Assembly: GCA_016938425.1 (NCBI GenBank)
Contig: JAFGUR010000111.1
Span: forward strand, 1-26,194
DNA length: 26,194 nucleotides
Direction of reading: 5' to 3'
DNA from: Fusobacteriaceae bacterium
Lineage (GTDB): Bacteria > Fusobacteriota > Fusobacteriia > Fusobacteriales > Fusobacteriaceae
Below, piece by piece: positions 1-7,404 of the stretch. The position numbers were made by a program, and so were the translations under genes. Each line of letters starts with the position of its first letter. The stretch's first letter is position 1. The notes beneath the pieces are model-generated. The model was not told the origin of the DNA and ran no database searches. It worked only from the letters and a program-made list of their open reading frames with translations.

Positions 1-10
1 CCATCTAAAA

Positions 11-87
11 GGGGTTATAGCTCAGTTTGGGAGAGCGCTACACTTGCACTGTAGAGGTCATCGGTTCGATCCCGATTAGCTCCACCA
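11..87 (+). tRNA. tRNA-Ala (anticodon TGC)
   Basis: A full cloverleaf can be folded by eye. The acceptor stem is GGGGTTA/TAGCTCC. The anticodon stem CTACA/TGTAG closes the loop CTTGCAC (anticodon TGC). The T arm is ATCGG-TTCGATC-CCGAT, and the discriminator A and encoded CCA end at 87. The window itself begins with CCA at 1-3, possibly the tail of another tRNA in the same array, but too little is present to call it. Confidence 0.96.
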
Positions 88-94
88 TAAGTTA

Positions 95-169
95 TGGGTT
101 GTCGCCAAGCGGTAAGGCAATGGACTTTGACTCCATCATGCGAAGGTTCGAATCCTTCCAACCCAACCA
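95..169 (+). tRNA. tRNA-Gln (anticodon TTG)
   Basis: The acceptor stem TGGGTTG/CAACCCA, anticodon stem ATGGA/TCCAT with loop CTTTGAC (anticodon TTG), T arm GAAGG-TTCGAAT-CCTTC and an encoded 3' ACCA give a complete tRNA. It lies 7 nt after tRNA-Ala, so the two are probably cotranscribed and end at the hairpin that follows. Confidence 0.96.
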
Positions 170-180
170 TTTTATAAGAT

Positions 181-200
181 AGAGCATAAGCTCTTTTTTT
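181..200 (+). terminator. Terminator of the tRNA pair
   Basis: AGAGC (181-185), loop ATAA, GCTCT (190-194), then a T run to 200. The stem is short (5 bp), but its position right after the tRNAs and the U tract make it a likely rho-independent terminator. Confidence 0.6.
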
Positions 201-202
201 AT

Positions 203-237
203 TTATAAAAATAGTGCTAATTTTGAAGTTAGCACTT
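203..237 (-). terminator. Terminator of the GNAT/peptidase pair
   Basis: AGTGCTAA (213-220) pairs with TTAGCACT (229-236) across an 8-nt loop. Read on the minus strand the stem is followed by ATTTTTAT, as expected for the end of the minus-strand pair at 266-1573. The plus strand also has a T-rich tail, so it could work in both directions. Confidence 0.6.
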
Positions 238-265
238 TAAAATAATTTTTTATTAATATGTTCGT

Positions 266-1075
266 TCAATTAATAATCAATCTATTCTTTTTTTCAGTTA
301 AATAGTTTTTATATTTAATTAATTCAGGGTAATTATAAAAAAAGTCAATTTTATCTCTTTTAATATTTTTAAAATGATTTTCTTTACCTAATTTTACAAA
401 GTATTCAAATGACACAGCAATATCTTCAATTGGATTTGTTAATGCATAATAATTAAAAAATTGATTTTCATATTTTGTATATATTTTAATTTTTTCTTCA
501 TAAGAAAGTTCTGAGTATTTAAAAATGAAGTTAGAATTTCTTTTTGAAAAAATTTCCCAAAATTTTTCATAAAATTGATTTAAATAAGACTCTTTTTTAC
601 AATATCCTTCATAAATTCTTAAATATCCAGTATTTTCTTGAGAAATTTGACTTTCATTTAGTGAAATAATATGAAAAAACTCGTGAATGAGAGTATCTAT
701 ATATTTTTCTTTTAAAAAGGAATTATTTTTATAAAAATCAGAAATATCAATGTTAATAGAAAAATATTGATTATTAGAGTTTGGAATTGCTTCAATAAAC
801 GCTAAAAATTGGTTATCTTCATTTCTATTATCAATGAAAATATTAAAGCTTTTAATTTTATACAAAATTTCTTTTGGATAAAGTTTAGTTATAATTTCCC
901 AAAGAAAATTATGAGAATTTAAATCTTTTAAAGAGTTGTCTTTATATTCTTTATTAGAGTTTATTAATTTTAATTCAAAGTTTTCATCTACTTTCCATTG
1001 AGAAAGATAAATTATATTTTTTGTGTTAGAAAAGATATTAACAATAATTATAAAATAAATGAAAAATTTCCTCAT
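266..1075 (-). CDS. Putative secreted or anchored zinc metallopeptidase (HExxH)
   Basis: A 269-aa protein that I do not recognise as a named family. Residues 1-17 form a basic start plus a hydrophobic stretch (MRKFFIYFIIIVNIF), a signal peptide or N-terminal anchor. Residues 131-135 are HEFFH, a canonical HExxH zinc-binding helix preceded by the hydrophobic DTLI. About 80 residues downstream, TNPIED...FEYF (213-226) resembles the helix that carries the third ligand in several putative zinc peptidases with an NPxEDxA pattern. Export plus HExxH suggests a membrane-associated or extracytoplasmic peptidase; its substrate cannot be inferred. It follows the GNAT gene by 9 nt, with a weak AGGGA ribosome binding site in the intergenic gap, so the two are probably cotranscribed. 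Metallopeptidase is inferred from the motifs alone. Confidence 0.6.
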   Translation of the reverse strand: MRKFFIYFIIIVNIFSNTKNIIYLSQWKVDENFELKLINSNKEYKDNSLKDLNSHNFLWEIITKLYPKEILYKIKSFNIFIDNRNEDNQFLAFIEAIPNSNNQYFSINIDISDFYKNNSFLKEKYIDTLIHEFFHIISLNESQISQENTGYLRIYEGYCKKESYLNQFYEKFWEIFSKRNSNFIFKYSELSYEEKIKIYTKYENQFFNYYALTNPIEDIAVSFEYFVKLGKENHFKNIKRDKIDFFYNYPELIKYKNYLTEKKNRLIIN

Positions 1076-1084
1076 AGAATTTCC

Positions 1085-1573
1085 CTACTTTAATGTTTTT
1101 TGATACATAAAAACATCAACATATCTATTAAATTTGAATCCAACTTCTTTCATTATTCCTATAAAATCAAATCCAAAATTTATATGAAGATTTTTAGAAG
1201 CTTCATTTTCTCCAGCAACTCTTGAAAGAATAACATGTATATTATTTTTAGAGGCTCTTTCAATAAGTTCTTTTATTATAACTTTTCCTAATCCAAGACC
1301 TCTTGTATTTTCATCTACATAAATAGAAATCTCACAAGTGCCATCATAAGCTTTTCTTTGAGAATATTGAGTTAAAGATCCCCAAGCTAAGACTTTTCCA
1401 TCTTTTTCAGCAACAATGCAAGGGTATTTTATAGAATGATTGTTAAGCCATTCTAATCTTTCCTCATAAGATTTCGGCTCTGTATCAAATGTAGCCACAC
1501 CATTTAATACTTCATAATTGTAAATTTCATTAATTCTTTCTACATCTTTTGTTTCAGCTGTTCTGACTAACAT
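1085..1573 (-). CDS. GNAT N-acetyltransferase, phosphinothricin/MnaT-like
   Basis: A 162-aa single-domain GNAT protein of normal family length. It starts MLVRTAETKDVERINEIYN and keeps the acetyl-CoA pyrophosphate loop RGLGLG at 91-96 after the strand EISIYVDEN. The C-terminal half has the pattern NEASKNLHINFGF (about 122-134), typical of the PAT/MnaT group, which acetylates phosphinothricin, methionine sulfoximine or related amino-acid-like compounds. The natural substrate here is unknown. A strong GGAGG lies 9 nt upstream of the ATG. It is the first gene of a two-gene minus-strand unit with the metallopeptidase-like gene and is divergent from the HAD gene. Confidence 0.85.
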   Translation of the reverse strand: MLVRTAETKDVERINEIYNYEVLNGVATFDTEPKSYEERLEWLNNHSIKYPCIVAEKDGKVLAWGSLTQYSQRKAYDGTCEISIYVDENTRGLGLGKVIIKELIERASKNNIHVILSRVAGENEASKNLHINFGFDFIGIMKEVGFKFNRYVDVFMYQKTLK

Positions 1574-1644
1574 TATATAACCTCCAAAGTTTAATCTTTT
1601 TAAGAATTTTATAATAAATATATGTGAATAGCAAGAAAATTAAT

Positions 1645-1673
1645 TTGATTTAATAGTAGCTTCTTGTTATAAT
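1645..1673 (+). promoter_or_regulatory. Sigma-70-type promoter for the HAD gene
   Basis: TTGATT (1645-1650), a 17-nt spacer, then TATAAT (1668-1673) preceded by TGT, an extended -10. It gives a very short 5' UTR ahead of the ribosome binding site at 1679-1686. Confidence 0.65.
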
Positions 1674-1692
1674 TCTTTAAGAGGTGATACAA

Positions 1693-2421
1693 ATGATAGG
1701 AGCATTTTTTGATATAGATGGAACTCTTTATAGAGATTCTTTAATGATAGAACATTTTAAAAAGCTTATAAGATATGAAGTAGTAGACCCTGCTGTTTGG
1801 CATAATAATACTAAGAAAACTTTTCATGATTGGGATAAAAGACAAGGAAACTATGATGATTATTTACTTGAACTTTGTGAAATCTATGTAGAGTCAATGA
1901 AAGGTTTAAACAGAGACCATGTTGAGTTTATATCTGAACAAGTAATAAAATTAAAGGGTGAAAGAGTTTATAAATTTACAAGAGAAAGAATTAGATGGCA
2001 TCAAAGTCAAGGCCATAAAATTATTTTTATTTCGGGAAGTCCAGATTTTTTAGTGTCTAAAATGGCTAAAAAATATGGGGCAACAGATTTTTGTGGAAGT
2101 ACATATTTAGTTGATGAAAATAATAATTTTACAGGGGAAGTTATCCCTATGTGGGATTCTAAATCAAAACAAAAGTCTATTGCAGATTTTACAAAAAAAT
2201 ATAATTTAGATTTAAGTTCCTCATATGCTTACGGTGATACCCATGGAGATGTTACAATGTTTAGAGCAGTGGGACATCCGATAGCTATAAATCCAGCAAA
2301 AGAGTTATTATTTGATATTAGAAATGATGAAGAACTAAACAAAAAAACAGTTATTGCTATTGAAAGAAAAGATGTAGTTTATAAATTGACTGGAGACGTA
2401 GATATATTTGAAACTTTTTAA
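1693..2421 (+). CDS. HAD-superfamily (subclass IB) phosphatase
   Basis: A 242-aa soluble HAD hydrolase. Motif I is FFDIDGTLY with the nucleophile D7 and general acid D9. Motif II is IFISGSPDF. A Lys follows, and motif III is YGDTHGDVTMF with the two acidic magnesium ligands. The helical cap insert sits between motifs I and II, as in the SerB-like IB subclass. Substrates in this group range from phosphoserine to other small phosphomonoesters, and nothing here fixes one. A GTG at 1684 could extend the frame by three codons, but AAGAGGTG at 1679-1686 is correctly spaced for the ATG at 1693, so that start is preferred. It is probably monocistronic. Confidence 0.85.
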   Translation: MIGAFFDIDGTLYRDSLMIEHFKKLIRYEVVDPAVWHNNTKKTFHDWDKRQGNYDDYLLELCEIYVESMKGLNRDHVEFISEQVIKLKGERVYKFTRERIRWHQSQGHKIIFISGSPDFLVSKMAKKYGATDFCGSTYLVDENNNFTGEVIPMWDSKSKQKSIADFTKKYNLDLSSSYAYGDTHGDVTMFRAVGHPIAINPAKELLFDIRNDEELNKKTVIAIERKDVVYKLTGDVDIFETF

Positions 2422-2434
2422 GAAAGTTTGTTTT
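2411..2434 (+). terminator. Weak AT-only terminator after the HAD gene
   Basis: AAACTTT (2411-2417) pairs with AAAGTTT (2423-2429) and GTTTT follows. It overlaps the end of the HAD gene. The stem is AT-rich, so this is tentative. Confidence 0.35.
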
Positions 2435-2505
2435 AAAAAAGTTTTAGCATATATAAATTGAATTTTTAAAATTTATAATCTATATATTAAAGTTTCAAAA
2501 AAATA

Positions 2506-2534
2506 TTGACCATATAAAATTGTAATGCTATAAT
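2506..2534 (+). promoter_or_regulatory. his operon promoter
   Basis: TTGACC (2506-2511), a 17-nt spacer, then a consensus TATAAT (2529-2534) with an upstream TG at 2526-2527 (extended -10). It is preceded by a very AT-rich tract. The start of transcription should fall about 25 nt before the leader peptide ATG. Confidence 0.85.
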
Positions 2535-2566
2535 CATACAAAAGTTATGGTTGTTTTGGAGGAATT

Positions 2567-2614
2567 ATGAGAAATAAAAATTTATTAAATAAAGGACAAC
2601 ACCACCATCATTAA
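2567..2614 (+). CDS. hisL: his operon leader peptide
   Basis: A 15-codon ORF, MRNKNLLNKGQHHHH, ending in TAA. It has a strong TTTTGGAGG ribosome binding site 4 nt before the ATG. Four consecutive His codons (CAC CAC CAT CAT, 2600-2611) sit directly before the stop. It lies between a consensus promoter and a rho-independent terminator, followed by hisZ. This is the defining arrangement of ribosome-mediated attenuation: shortage of charged His-tRNA stalls the ribosome on the His run and changes folding of the RNA downstream. It is too short for standard gene calling. Confidence 0.93.
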   Translation: MRNKNLLNKGQHHHH

Positions 2615-2720
2615 ACTAGGTTTGTATTCTATGTGCTATAGATACAAGCCTCTTTGAGTTTCTTGTATCTATGGTGTGTCAATATACAGAGGCCACCTTG
2701 TATACAAGGTGGCCTTTTTT
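2615..2720 (+). promoter_or_regulatory. his attenuator (competing hairpins)
   Basis: Three mutually exclusive pairings can be traced. 1:2 is AGGTTTGTAT (2618-2627) with ATACAAGCCT (2642-2651), extended inside by CTAT/ATAG. 2:3 is ATACAAG (2642-2648) with CTTGTAT (2697-2703), continued by CCTCT (2649-2653) with AGAGG (2688-2692), leaving a 4-nt bulge; it ties up the 5' arm of the terminator. 3:4 is the terminator itself. A ribosome stalled on the His codons (2600-2611) would cover segment 1 and favour 2:3, giving read-through. A further local pairing, 2638-2648 with 2662-2672 (11 bp), could act as a pause hairpin. The pairings are seen; the switching is inferred from the classical model. Confidence 0.85.
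2690..2720 (+). terminator. his attenuator terminator
   Basis: AGGCCACCTTG (2690-2700), loop TATA, CAAGGTGGCCT (2705-2715): a perfect 11-bp GC-rich stem running into a T tract to 2720. It lies 46 nt before hisZ, so it controls entry into the operon. Confidence 0.93.
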
Positions 2721-2765
2721 ATTTTTATAACAAACTTAAAATAATTTTAGAAGGGTGGAGAATAG

Positions 2766-3896
2766 ATGAATATTAATTTGAACAAAAAAGAAAAATTTAT
2801 TTATGAATTAAGAAATTTATTTGAAAGTTATGGATATACAAAACTTACTGTGAATTTTTTAGAAAACTATGAAAGTTATTCAATAGGAGATTTTATTGAA
2901 GATAAGAGTATTTTGAAGTTAATTCATCCAAATGGTAAATTATATGCCTTAAGACCAGATATGACAACTCCAATTGCTAAAAGGTTTGCTAATGATAAAA
3001 TTTCAAACTTAACACATAAGGTTTATTATTCTGATACAGTATTTAGAATTAAAAATGATATATCTGATAATTTATTAGAAATTAATCAAATGGGGGTAGA
3101 AGTTTTAGGTATTAAAGATAGTTTAACAGATATAGAAATACTTAATTTGGCAAAGGAAACACTTTCAAAAGTGGATAAAAAATATCATATAGATATATCT
3201 CATGCTGGAATTTTAGAAAAATTATTTGATGTAGTAAAATTAACTAAAGTAAATAAAGAGTACATTATTAATTCTATTGAAAATAGAGCGAAAAGTGATT
3301 TGGAACAGTTTTTAAAAAAATTGGAAATTAGAGATAATTATATTGATTCTTTTATAAAACTAATTGAACTAAATGGAAATTTTGAAAAAGTTCTAAAAGA
3401 AATTAAAAATGATGGAATTTTAGGTACATTTGTAGAAATAATAGAAGAATTGGAAGAACTAAATAAATATTTAAATATGTACAACATTAAGGCAGATTTA
3501 GATTTATCTTTAGTATCTAATTTAAAATATTATTCTGGGATAATTTTCAAAGGATATGTTCCTCAAATTTCAAAATCAATATTAAGTGGAGGTCGTTATG
3601 ATAAACTTAGTAAAAATTTTGGGAAAAATTTACCAGCAATAGGTTTTGCAGTTAATTTAACAGATATTCTAGTAGAATTGAATGATAATGAAAAACCTCA
3701 AGGAGCAATAATTTTTTATGAAGAAATTTCAAAAAATCTTATAAAAATTAGTGAAGAATTAAGAGAAAAAATTGGAATTGTAAAATTAGAAAAAAATACA
3801 GAATTAAATGAGGAAGATTATTTAAAACTTAAAAAAGAATATAAAGATTTATATATATTTGAAGATGAGCAATTGGAGGAAAAACTATGGAAATAA
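2766..3896 (+). CDS. hisZ: ATP phosphoribosyltransferase regulatory subunit
   Basis: A 376-aa paralogue of the histidyl-tRNA synthetase catalytic core without the anticodon-binding domain. It partners with short-form HisG to form the hetero-octameric enzyme of the first histidine step and carries the histidine feedback site. Class II synthetase-like features are visible: LYALRPDMTTPIAKR (about 58-72), VFRI of motif 2 at about 91-94, and a motif 3-like LSGGRYDKLSK near 280. The ATG at 2766 is preceded by GAAGGGTGGAG. It is the first structural gene after the attenuator and overlaps hisG by 10 nt, consistent with translational coupling of the two subunits. Confidence 0.94.
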   Translation: MNINLNKKEKFIYELRNLFESYGYTKLTVNFLENYESYSIGDFIEDKSILKLIHPNGKLYALRPDMTTPIAKRFANDKISNLTHKVYYSDTVFRIKNDISDNLLEINQMGVEVLGIKDSLTDIEILNLAKETLSKVDKKYHIDISHAGILEKLFDVVKLTKVNKEYIINSIENRAKSDLEQFLKKLEIRDNYIDSFIKLIELNGNFEKVLKEIKNDGILGTFVEIIEELEELNKYLNMYNIKADLDLSLVSNLKYYSGIIFKGYVPQISKSILSGGRYDKLSKNFGKNLPAIGFAVNLTDILVELNDNEKPQGAIIFYEEISKNLIKISEELREKIGIVKLEKNTELNEEDYLKLKKEYKDLYIFEDEQLEEKLWK

Positions 3897-4513
3897 GAAT
3901 AGCTTTACCTAAAGGAAGACTTGGAGAAAAAGCATATGATATTTTGAAAAAAAATGGATATGAATGTCTAGAATTAGAAGGGAAAAGTAGAAAATTAGTG
4001 TTCTTTAATGAGGAAAAAAATATTAGTTATTTTATGGTGAAGCCTTCAGATGTACCAACCTATGTAGAAAGAGGAGCAGCAGATATTGGAATAGTTGGAA
4101 AAGACACGCTATTAGAAGAGGAAGCAGATGTTTATGAACTTTTAGATTTGGGATTTGGGAAATGTAAATTTGCTATAGCTGCTCCCAATGGATTTGTAGA
4201 AGATGAAAGTAAACCTCTTATAGTTGCTACAAAATATGTAAATGTATGTAAAAATTATTATGATAAAAAGGATAGAAAAATTGATATAGTAAAACTTAAT
4301 GGTTCAGTAGAATTGGGACCTTTGGTAAATTTGTCAGATGTAATTTTAGATATAGTTGAAACAGGTTCAACTTTGAAAGAAAATAATTTGTCAGTAATAG
4401 AGGATGTTGCAGATATATCTGCTAGGCTAATAGCAAATAAAAGCTCCTTTAAATTTAAAAGAAATAAAATAGAAAATATAGTAGAAGCTATAAAAAAAGA
4501 AATCGGTGTTTAA
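3887..4513 (+). CDS. hisG: ATP phosphoribosyltransferase, short form
   Basis: A 208-aa catalytic subunit that joins ATP and PRPP to make phosphoribosyl-ATP. The length marks it as the short form, which lacks the C-terminal regulatory domain and depends on HisZ. Family features are the start IRIALPKGRLGEKA (3-16), IGIVGKDTLLEEE (68-80) and the PRPP-binding signature around 139-161 (LNGSVELGPL, then DIVETGSTL). The ribosome binding site GGAGG is inside the end of hisZ. Confidence 0.96.
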   Translation: MEIRIALPKGRLGEKAYDILKKNGYECLELEGKSRKLVFFNEEKNISYFMVKPSDVPTYVERGAADIGIVGKDTLLEEEADVYELLDLGFGKCKFAIAAPNGFVEDESKPLIVATKYVNVCKNYYDKKDRKIDIVKLNGSVELGPLVNLSDVILDIVETGSTLKENNLSVIEDVADISARLIANKSSFKFKRNKIENIVEAIKKEIGV

Positions 4514-4515
4514 TT

Positions 4516-5052
4516 ATGAAAAATATTTTTTATCTTAGAGAATTATCTTTAAATGAGGATATCAATGTTAAAAATCTTTTGTTAGAAGCTTCTGGAGATG
4601 GAGAAAATGGTTTTTCTAGTGGAAATATTACAGAAGATAATTTTGATGAGTACTTAAAAGATAGGTGTAGAGAAGCAAAAGGAATAGATTTAGAAGAGAA
4701 TCGAGTTCCACAAATAATTTATATAGTTTATGAAGAAAAAAGACCAATAGGCATTTTAAAATTTAGGAAAAAGCTTTCTAAATATTTATTAGAAAGAGGA
4801 GGGAATATTGGTTATTATATTAAAAAATCTGAAAGAGGAAAGGGTTATGGAACTAAAATGTTAAAAACTTTTCTTTTAGATATTGGTTGTAAAAGTGATA
4901 TAAAAAAATTCTTAATAACTTGTAATGAGGATAATTTAATCTCAGAAAAAGTAATAATTTCAAATGGTGGAGTCCTTGAAAATATTATAAAAGGAACAAA
5001 AAGGTATTGGATTGAAAAAAAGGGGGATATAAATGAGGATAATAACAAATAA
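4516..5052 (+). CDS. GNAT acetyltransferase inside the his operon
   Basis: A 178-aa GNAT-fold protein. Its acetyl-CoA-binding motif A is IGYYIKKSERGKGYGTKML (98-116, with RGKGYG at 107-112), followed by a TCNEDNLISEKVI segment typical of the fold. It starts 2 nt after hisG with only a weak ribosome binding site (CGGTG) and overlaps hisD by 20 nt, so it is very likely cotranscribed and translated by coupling. No histidine biosynthetic step needs an acetyltransferase in the standard bacterial pathway. Possible roles are acetylating an intermediate or an analogue, or passive carriage in the operon. The substrate is unknown. Confidence 0.85.
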   Translation: MKNIFYLRELSLNEDINVKNLLLEASGDGENGFSSGNITEDNFDEYLKDRCREAKGIDLEENRVPQIIYIVYEEKRPIGILKFRKKLSKYLLERGGNIGYYIKKSERGKGYGTKMLKTFLLDIGCKSDIKKFLITCNEDNLISEKVIISNGGVLENIIKGTKRYWIEKKGDINEDNNK

Positions 5053-6319
5053 GCAACAAGTTATAGATGAAGTTTTGAATAGAAGTCAATTTGAATTAGA
5101 AGAAGTAAATAAGAAAGTTAAAGATATCCTTGATAATATTAAAAAAAATGGAGATAAAGCTTTATTTGAATATACTGAAAAATTTGATGGAGTAAAATTA
5201 GATAATTTAAAAGTTAGCGAAAATGAAATTGAAGAAGCATATAATTCTCTTGACAAAGAATTAATAAAGTCTTTGGAAGAAGCACATAATAATATTGAGA
5301 AATTTCATAAAAATCAAGTGCAAAAATCATTTATAACAAATGATGAAGAAGGGAAGATCTTGGGACAAATAGTAAATCCTATTGAAAAAGTTGGAATTTA
5401 TGTACCAGGAGGAACAGCTCCACTACCTTCAACAGTTTTAATGAATGCTATTCCTGCAAAGGTAGCAGGTGTTAATAAAATAGTAATGACAACACCACCA
5501 GCAAAAGATGGAAAAATAAGTAGTGTTATATTAGCAGCAGCAAAAATAGCAGGAGTAACAGAAATATATAAGTTAGGTGGAGCTCAAGCCATAGGAGCTT
5601 TAGCCTTTGGAACAGAAACAGTACCAAAGGTATATAAAATAGTGGGGCCGGGAAATATATATGTTGCAATGGCTAAAAAACAAGTATTTGGAAGTGTAGA
5701 TATAGACATGGTAGCAGGACCTAGTGAAGTCTTGGTAATAGCAGATTCAAAAGCAAATGCTAAATATATAGCAGCAGATTTATTGTCTCAAGCAGAGCAT
5801 GATACATTGGCTTGTTCAATACTAGTAACGCCATCAAATGAGGTAGCTAATAGTGTGGCTAAAGAAGTTGAAAAGCAACTAGAAAAATTAAGTAGAAATG
5901 AAATAGCAAGAAAATCTATTGAAAATTATGGAAGAATAATTGTAACAGAAAACATGAATGAAGCAATAGATTTAGCTAATGAAATTGCACCAGAACATTT
6001 GGAATTGGCAGTAGAAAATCCATTTGATTATTTGAGTAGAATAAAAAATGCAGGGGCTATATTTTTAGGAGAATATTCACCAGAACCTCTTGGGGATTAT
6101 TTTGCTGGGCCAAATCATACTTTACCAACATCGGGAACAGCAAAATTTGCGTCACCACTTTCTGTAGATGCTTTCATAAAAAAATCTTCAGTAATATATT
6201 ATACAAGAGAAGCACTTGCAAAAGTTAAGGATAGTATAATTAGAATAGCAGAAAGTGAAACTTTAACAGCCCATGCTAATTCAGTTAGAGTTAGATTTGA
6301 GGATGATAAAAATGAGTAA
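5033..6319 (+). CDS. hisD: Histidinol dehydrogenase
   Basis: A 428-aa enzyme of full family length. It performs the last two steps, oxidising L-histidinol to L-histidine through the aldehyde with two NAD+. Visible landmarks in order: PVEKVGIYVPGGTAPLPST-like N-terminal block (here with IEKVGIYVPGG), GGAQAIGALAFGT, KIVGPGNIYVA, the zinc-ligand region SQAEHD (Gln and His), the catalytic APEHLEL, and AGPNHTLPTSGTA. The ATG follows a GGGGG ribosome binding site placed in the end of the GNAT gene. Confidence 0.97.
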   Translation: MRIITNKQQVIDEVLNRSQFELEEVNKKVKDILDNIKKNGDKALFEYTEKFDGVKLDNLKVSENEIEEAYNSLDKELIKSLEEAHNNIEKFHKNQVQKSFITNDEEGKILGQIVNPIEKVGIYVPGGTAPLPSTVLMNAIPAKVAGVNKIVMTTPPAKDGKISSVILAAAKIAGVTEIYKLGGAQAIGALAFGTETVPKVYKIVGPGNIYVAMAKKQVFGSVDIDMVAGPSEVLVIADSKANAKYIAADLLSQAEHDTLACSILVTPSNEVANSVAKEVEKQLEKLSRNEIARKSIENYGRIIVTENMNEAIDLANEIAPEHLELAVENPFDYLSRIKNAGAIFLGEYSPEPLGDYFAGPNHTLPTSGTAKFASPLSVDAFIKKSSVIYYTREALAKVKDSIIRIAESETLTAHANSVRVRFEDDKNE

Positions 6320-7370
6320 ATTTTTGGGAAAAAGAGCAAAACAAGAACCATATGTTTATGGAGAACAGCCAAAAGATAAAAAGTATATAAAAATAAATAC
6401 TAATGAAAACCCCTATGGGCCATCACCAAAGGCTCTAAAACTTTTAAACGAGTCAAATTGGGGAATTCTTAGTTTATACTCTGATCCGACTTCAAAAGAG
6501 ATTACAGAGGCAATAAGCGATTTTTACAATGTTTCACCAAATAAAGTTTATGTAGGAAATTCTTCAGATGAAGTTTTATCATTTTCATGGTTAGCTTTTT
6601 TTGATAAGGGAGATACAATTGTTTATCCAGATATAACATACTCATTTTATACCGTTTTTTCAAAATTATATGATATTACTGAAAATATAGTGTCATTAAA
6701 TGAGGATTTTTCTATGAATTTAGATGGAATGAGCGAGGTAGAAGCAAAAGGAATTGTTATTACAAATCCCAATGCTCCCACAGGAATTGCTCTTAGTTTA
6801 GATGAAATTGAGTGTTTTTTAAAAAGAAATTCAAATAAATTAGTAATTGTTGATGAAGCATATATAGATTTTGGAAGTGAAAGTGCAGTTAATCTTATTG
6901 ATAAATATGATAATCTACTAGTAGTTCAAACTTTTTCTAAAAGTAGAAGTCTTGCAGGATTAAGGGTTGGATTTGCGTTAGGAAATGAGGAACTTATTAA
7001 TGGATTAAAAGTTATAAAAGACCAATTTAATCCTTATACTTTAGACGCCATATCAAATTTAGTGGGGGCAGAAGCAGTAAAAGATAAGGAATATTTTGAT
7101 ATTACAAGAAATAAAATAATTGAAACAAGAGAGTGGTTTAAGAAAGAACTTTATAAAATTGGTTATGAAGGAACAGATTCAAAAGCAAATTTTTTATTTG
7201 TAAAACATCCTAAAATAAGTGGTAAATTTATATTTGAGGAGCTCAGAAATAGAGGTATTTTGGTTAGATATTTTGGGAAAAATAGGATAGAGGAATATTT
7301 AAGAATTAGTATAGGAACCCAAGAAGAAATGGAAAAAGTTTTGAAGGAAATGAAAGAAATTGCAAAATAA
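6312..7370 (+). CDS. hisC: Histidinol-phosphate aminotransferase
   Basis: A 352-aa fold-type I PLP aminotransferase that converts imidazole-acetol phosphate and glutamate to histidinol phosphate. Seen: INTNENPYGPSP (28-39), NPNAPTG (152-158), DEAYIDF (181-187) and the PLP Schiff-base lysine K210 in TFSKSRSLAGLRVG. The frame is open upstream to 6273, but the ATG at 6312 is preferred because TGAGG (6298-6302) is spaced 9 nt from it and the protein then starts MSKFLGKRAK as in the family. It overlaps hisD by 8 nt. Confidence 0.95.
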   Translation: MSKFLGKRAKQEPYVYGEQPKDKKYIKINTNENPYGPSPKALKLLNESNWGILSLYSDPTSKEITEAISDFYNVSPNKVYVGNSSDEVLSFSWLAFFDKGDTIVYPDITYSFYTVFSKLYDITENIVSLNEDFSMNLDGMSEVEAKGIVITNPNAPTGIALSLDEIECFLKRNSNKLVIVDEAYIDFGSESAVNLIDKYDNLLVVQTFSKSRSLAGLRVGFALGNEELINGLKVIKDQFNPYTLDAISNLVGAEAVKDKEYFDITRNKIIETREWFKKELYKIGYEGTDSKANFLFVKHPKISGKFIFEELRNRGILVRYFGKNRIEEYLRISIGTQEEMEKVLKEMKEIAK

Positions 7371-7404
7371 TAGTTTTATTAAGTGGGTTTAAGAAAGGGG
7401 TTTT

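Noticed and set aside
2615..2760. A T-box riboswitch upstream of hisZ
   Set aside because: There is no T-box consensus or Stem I-like structure. The translated leader with four His codons and the three-way pairings explain the region better.
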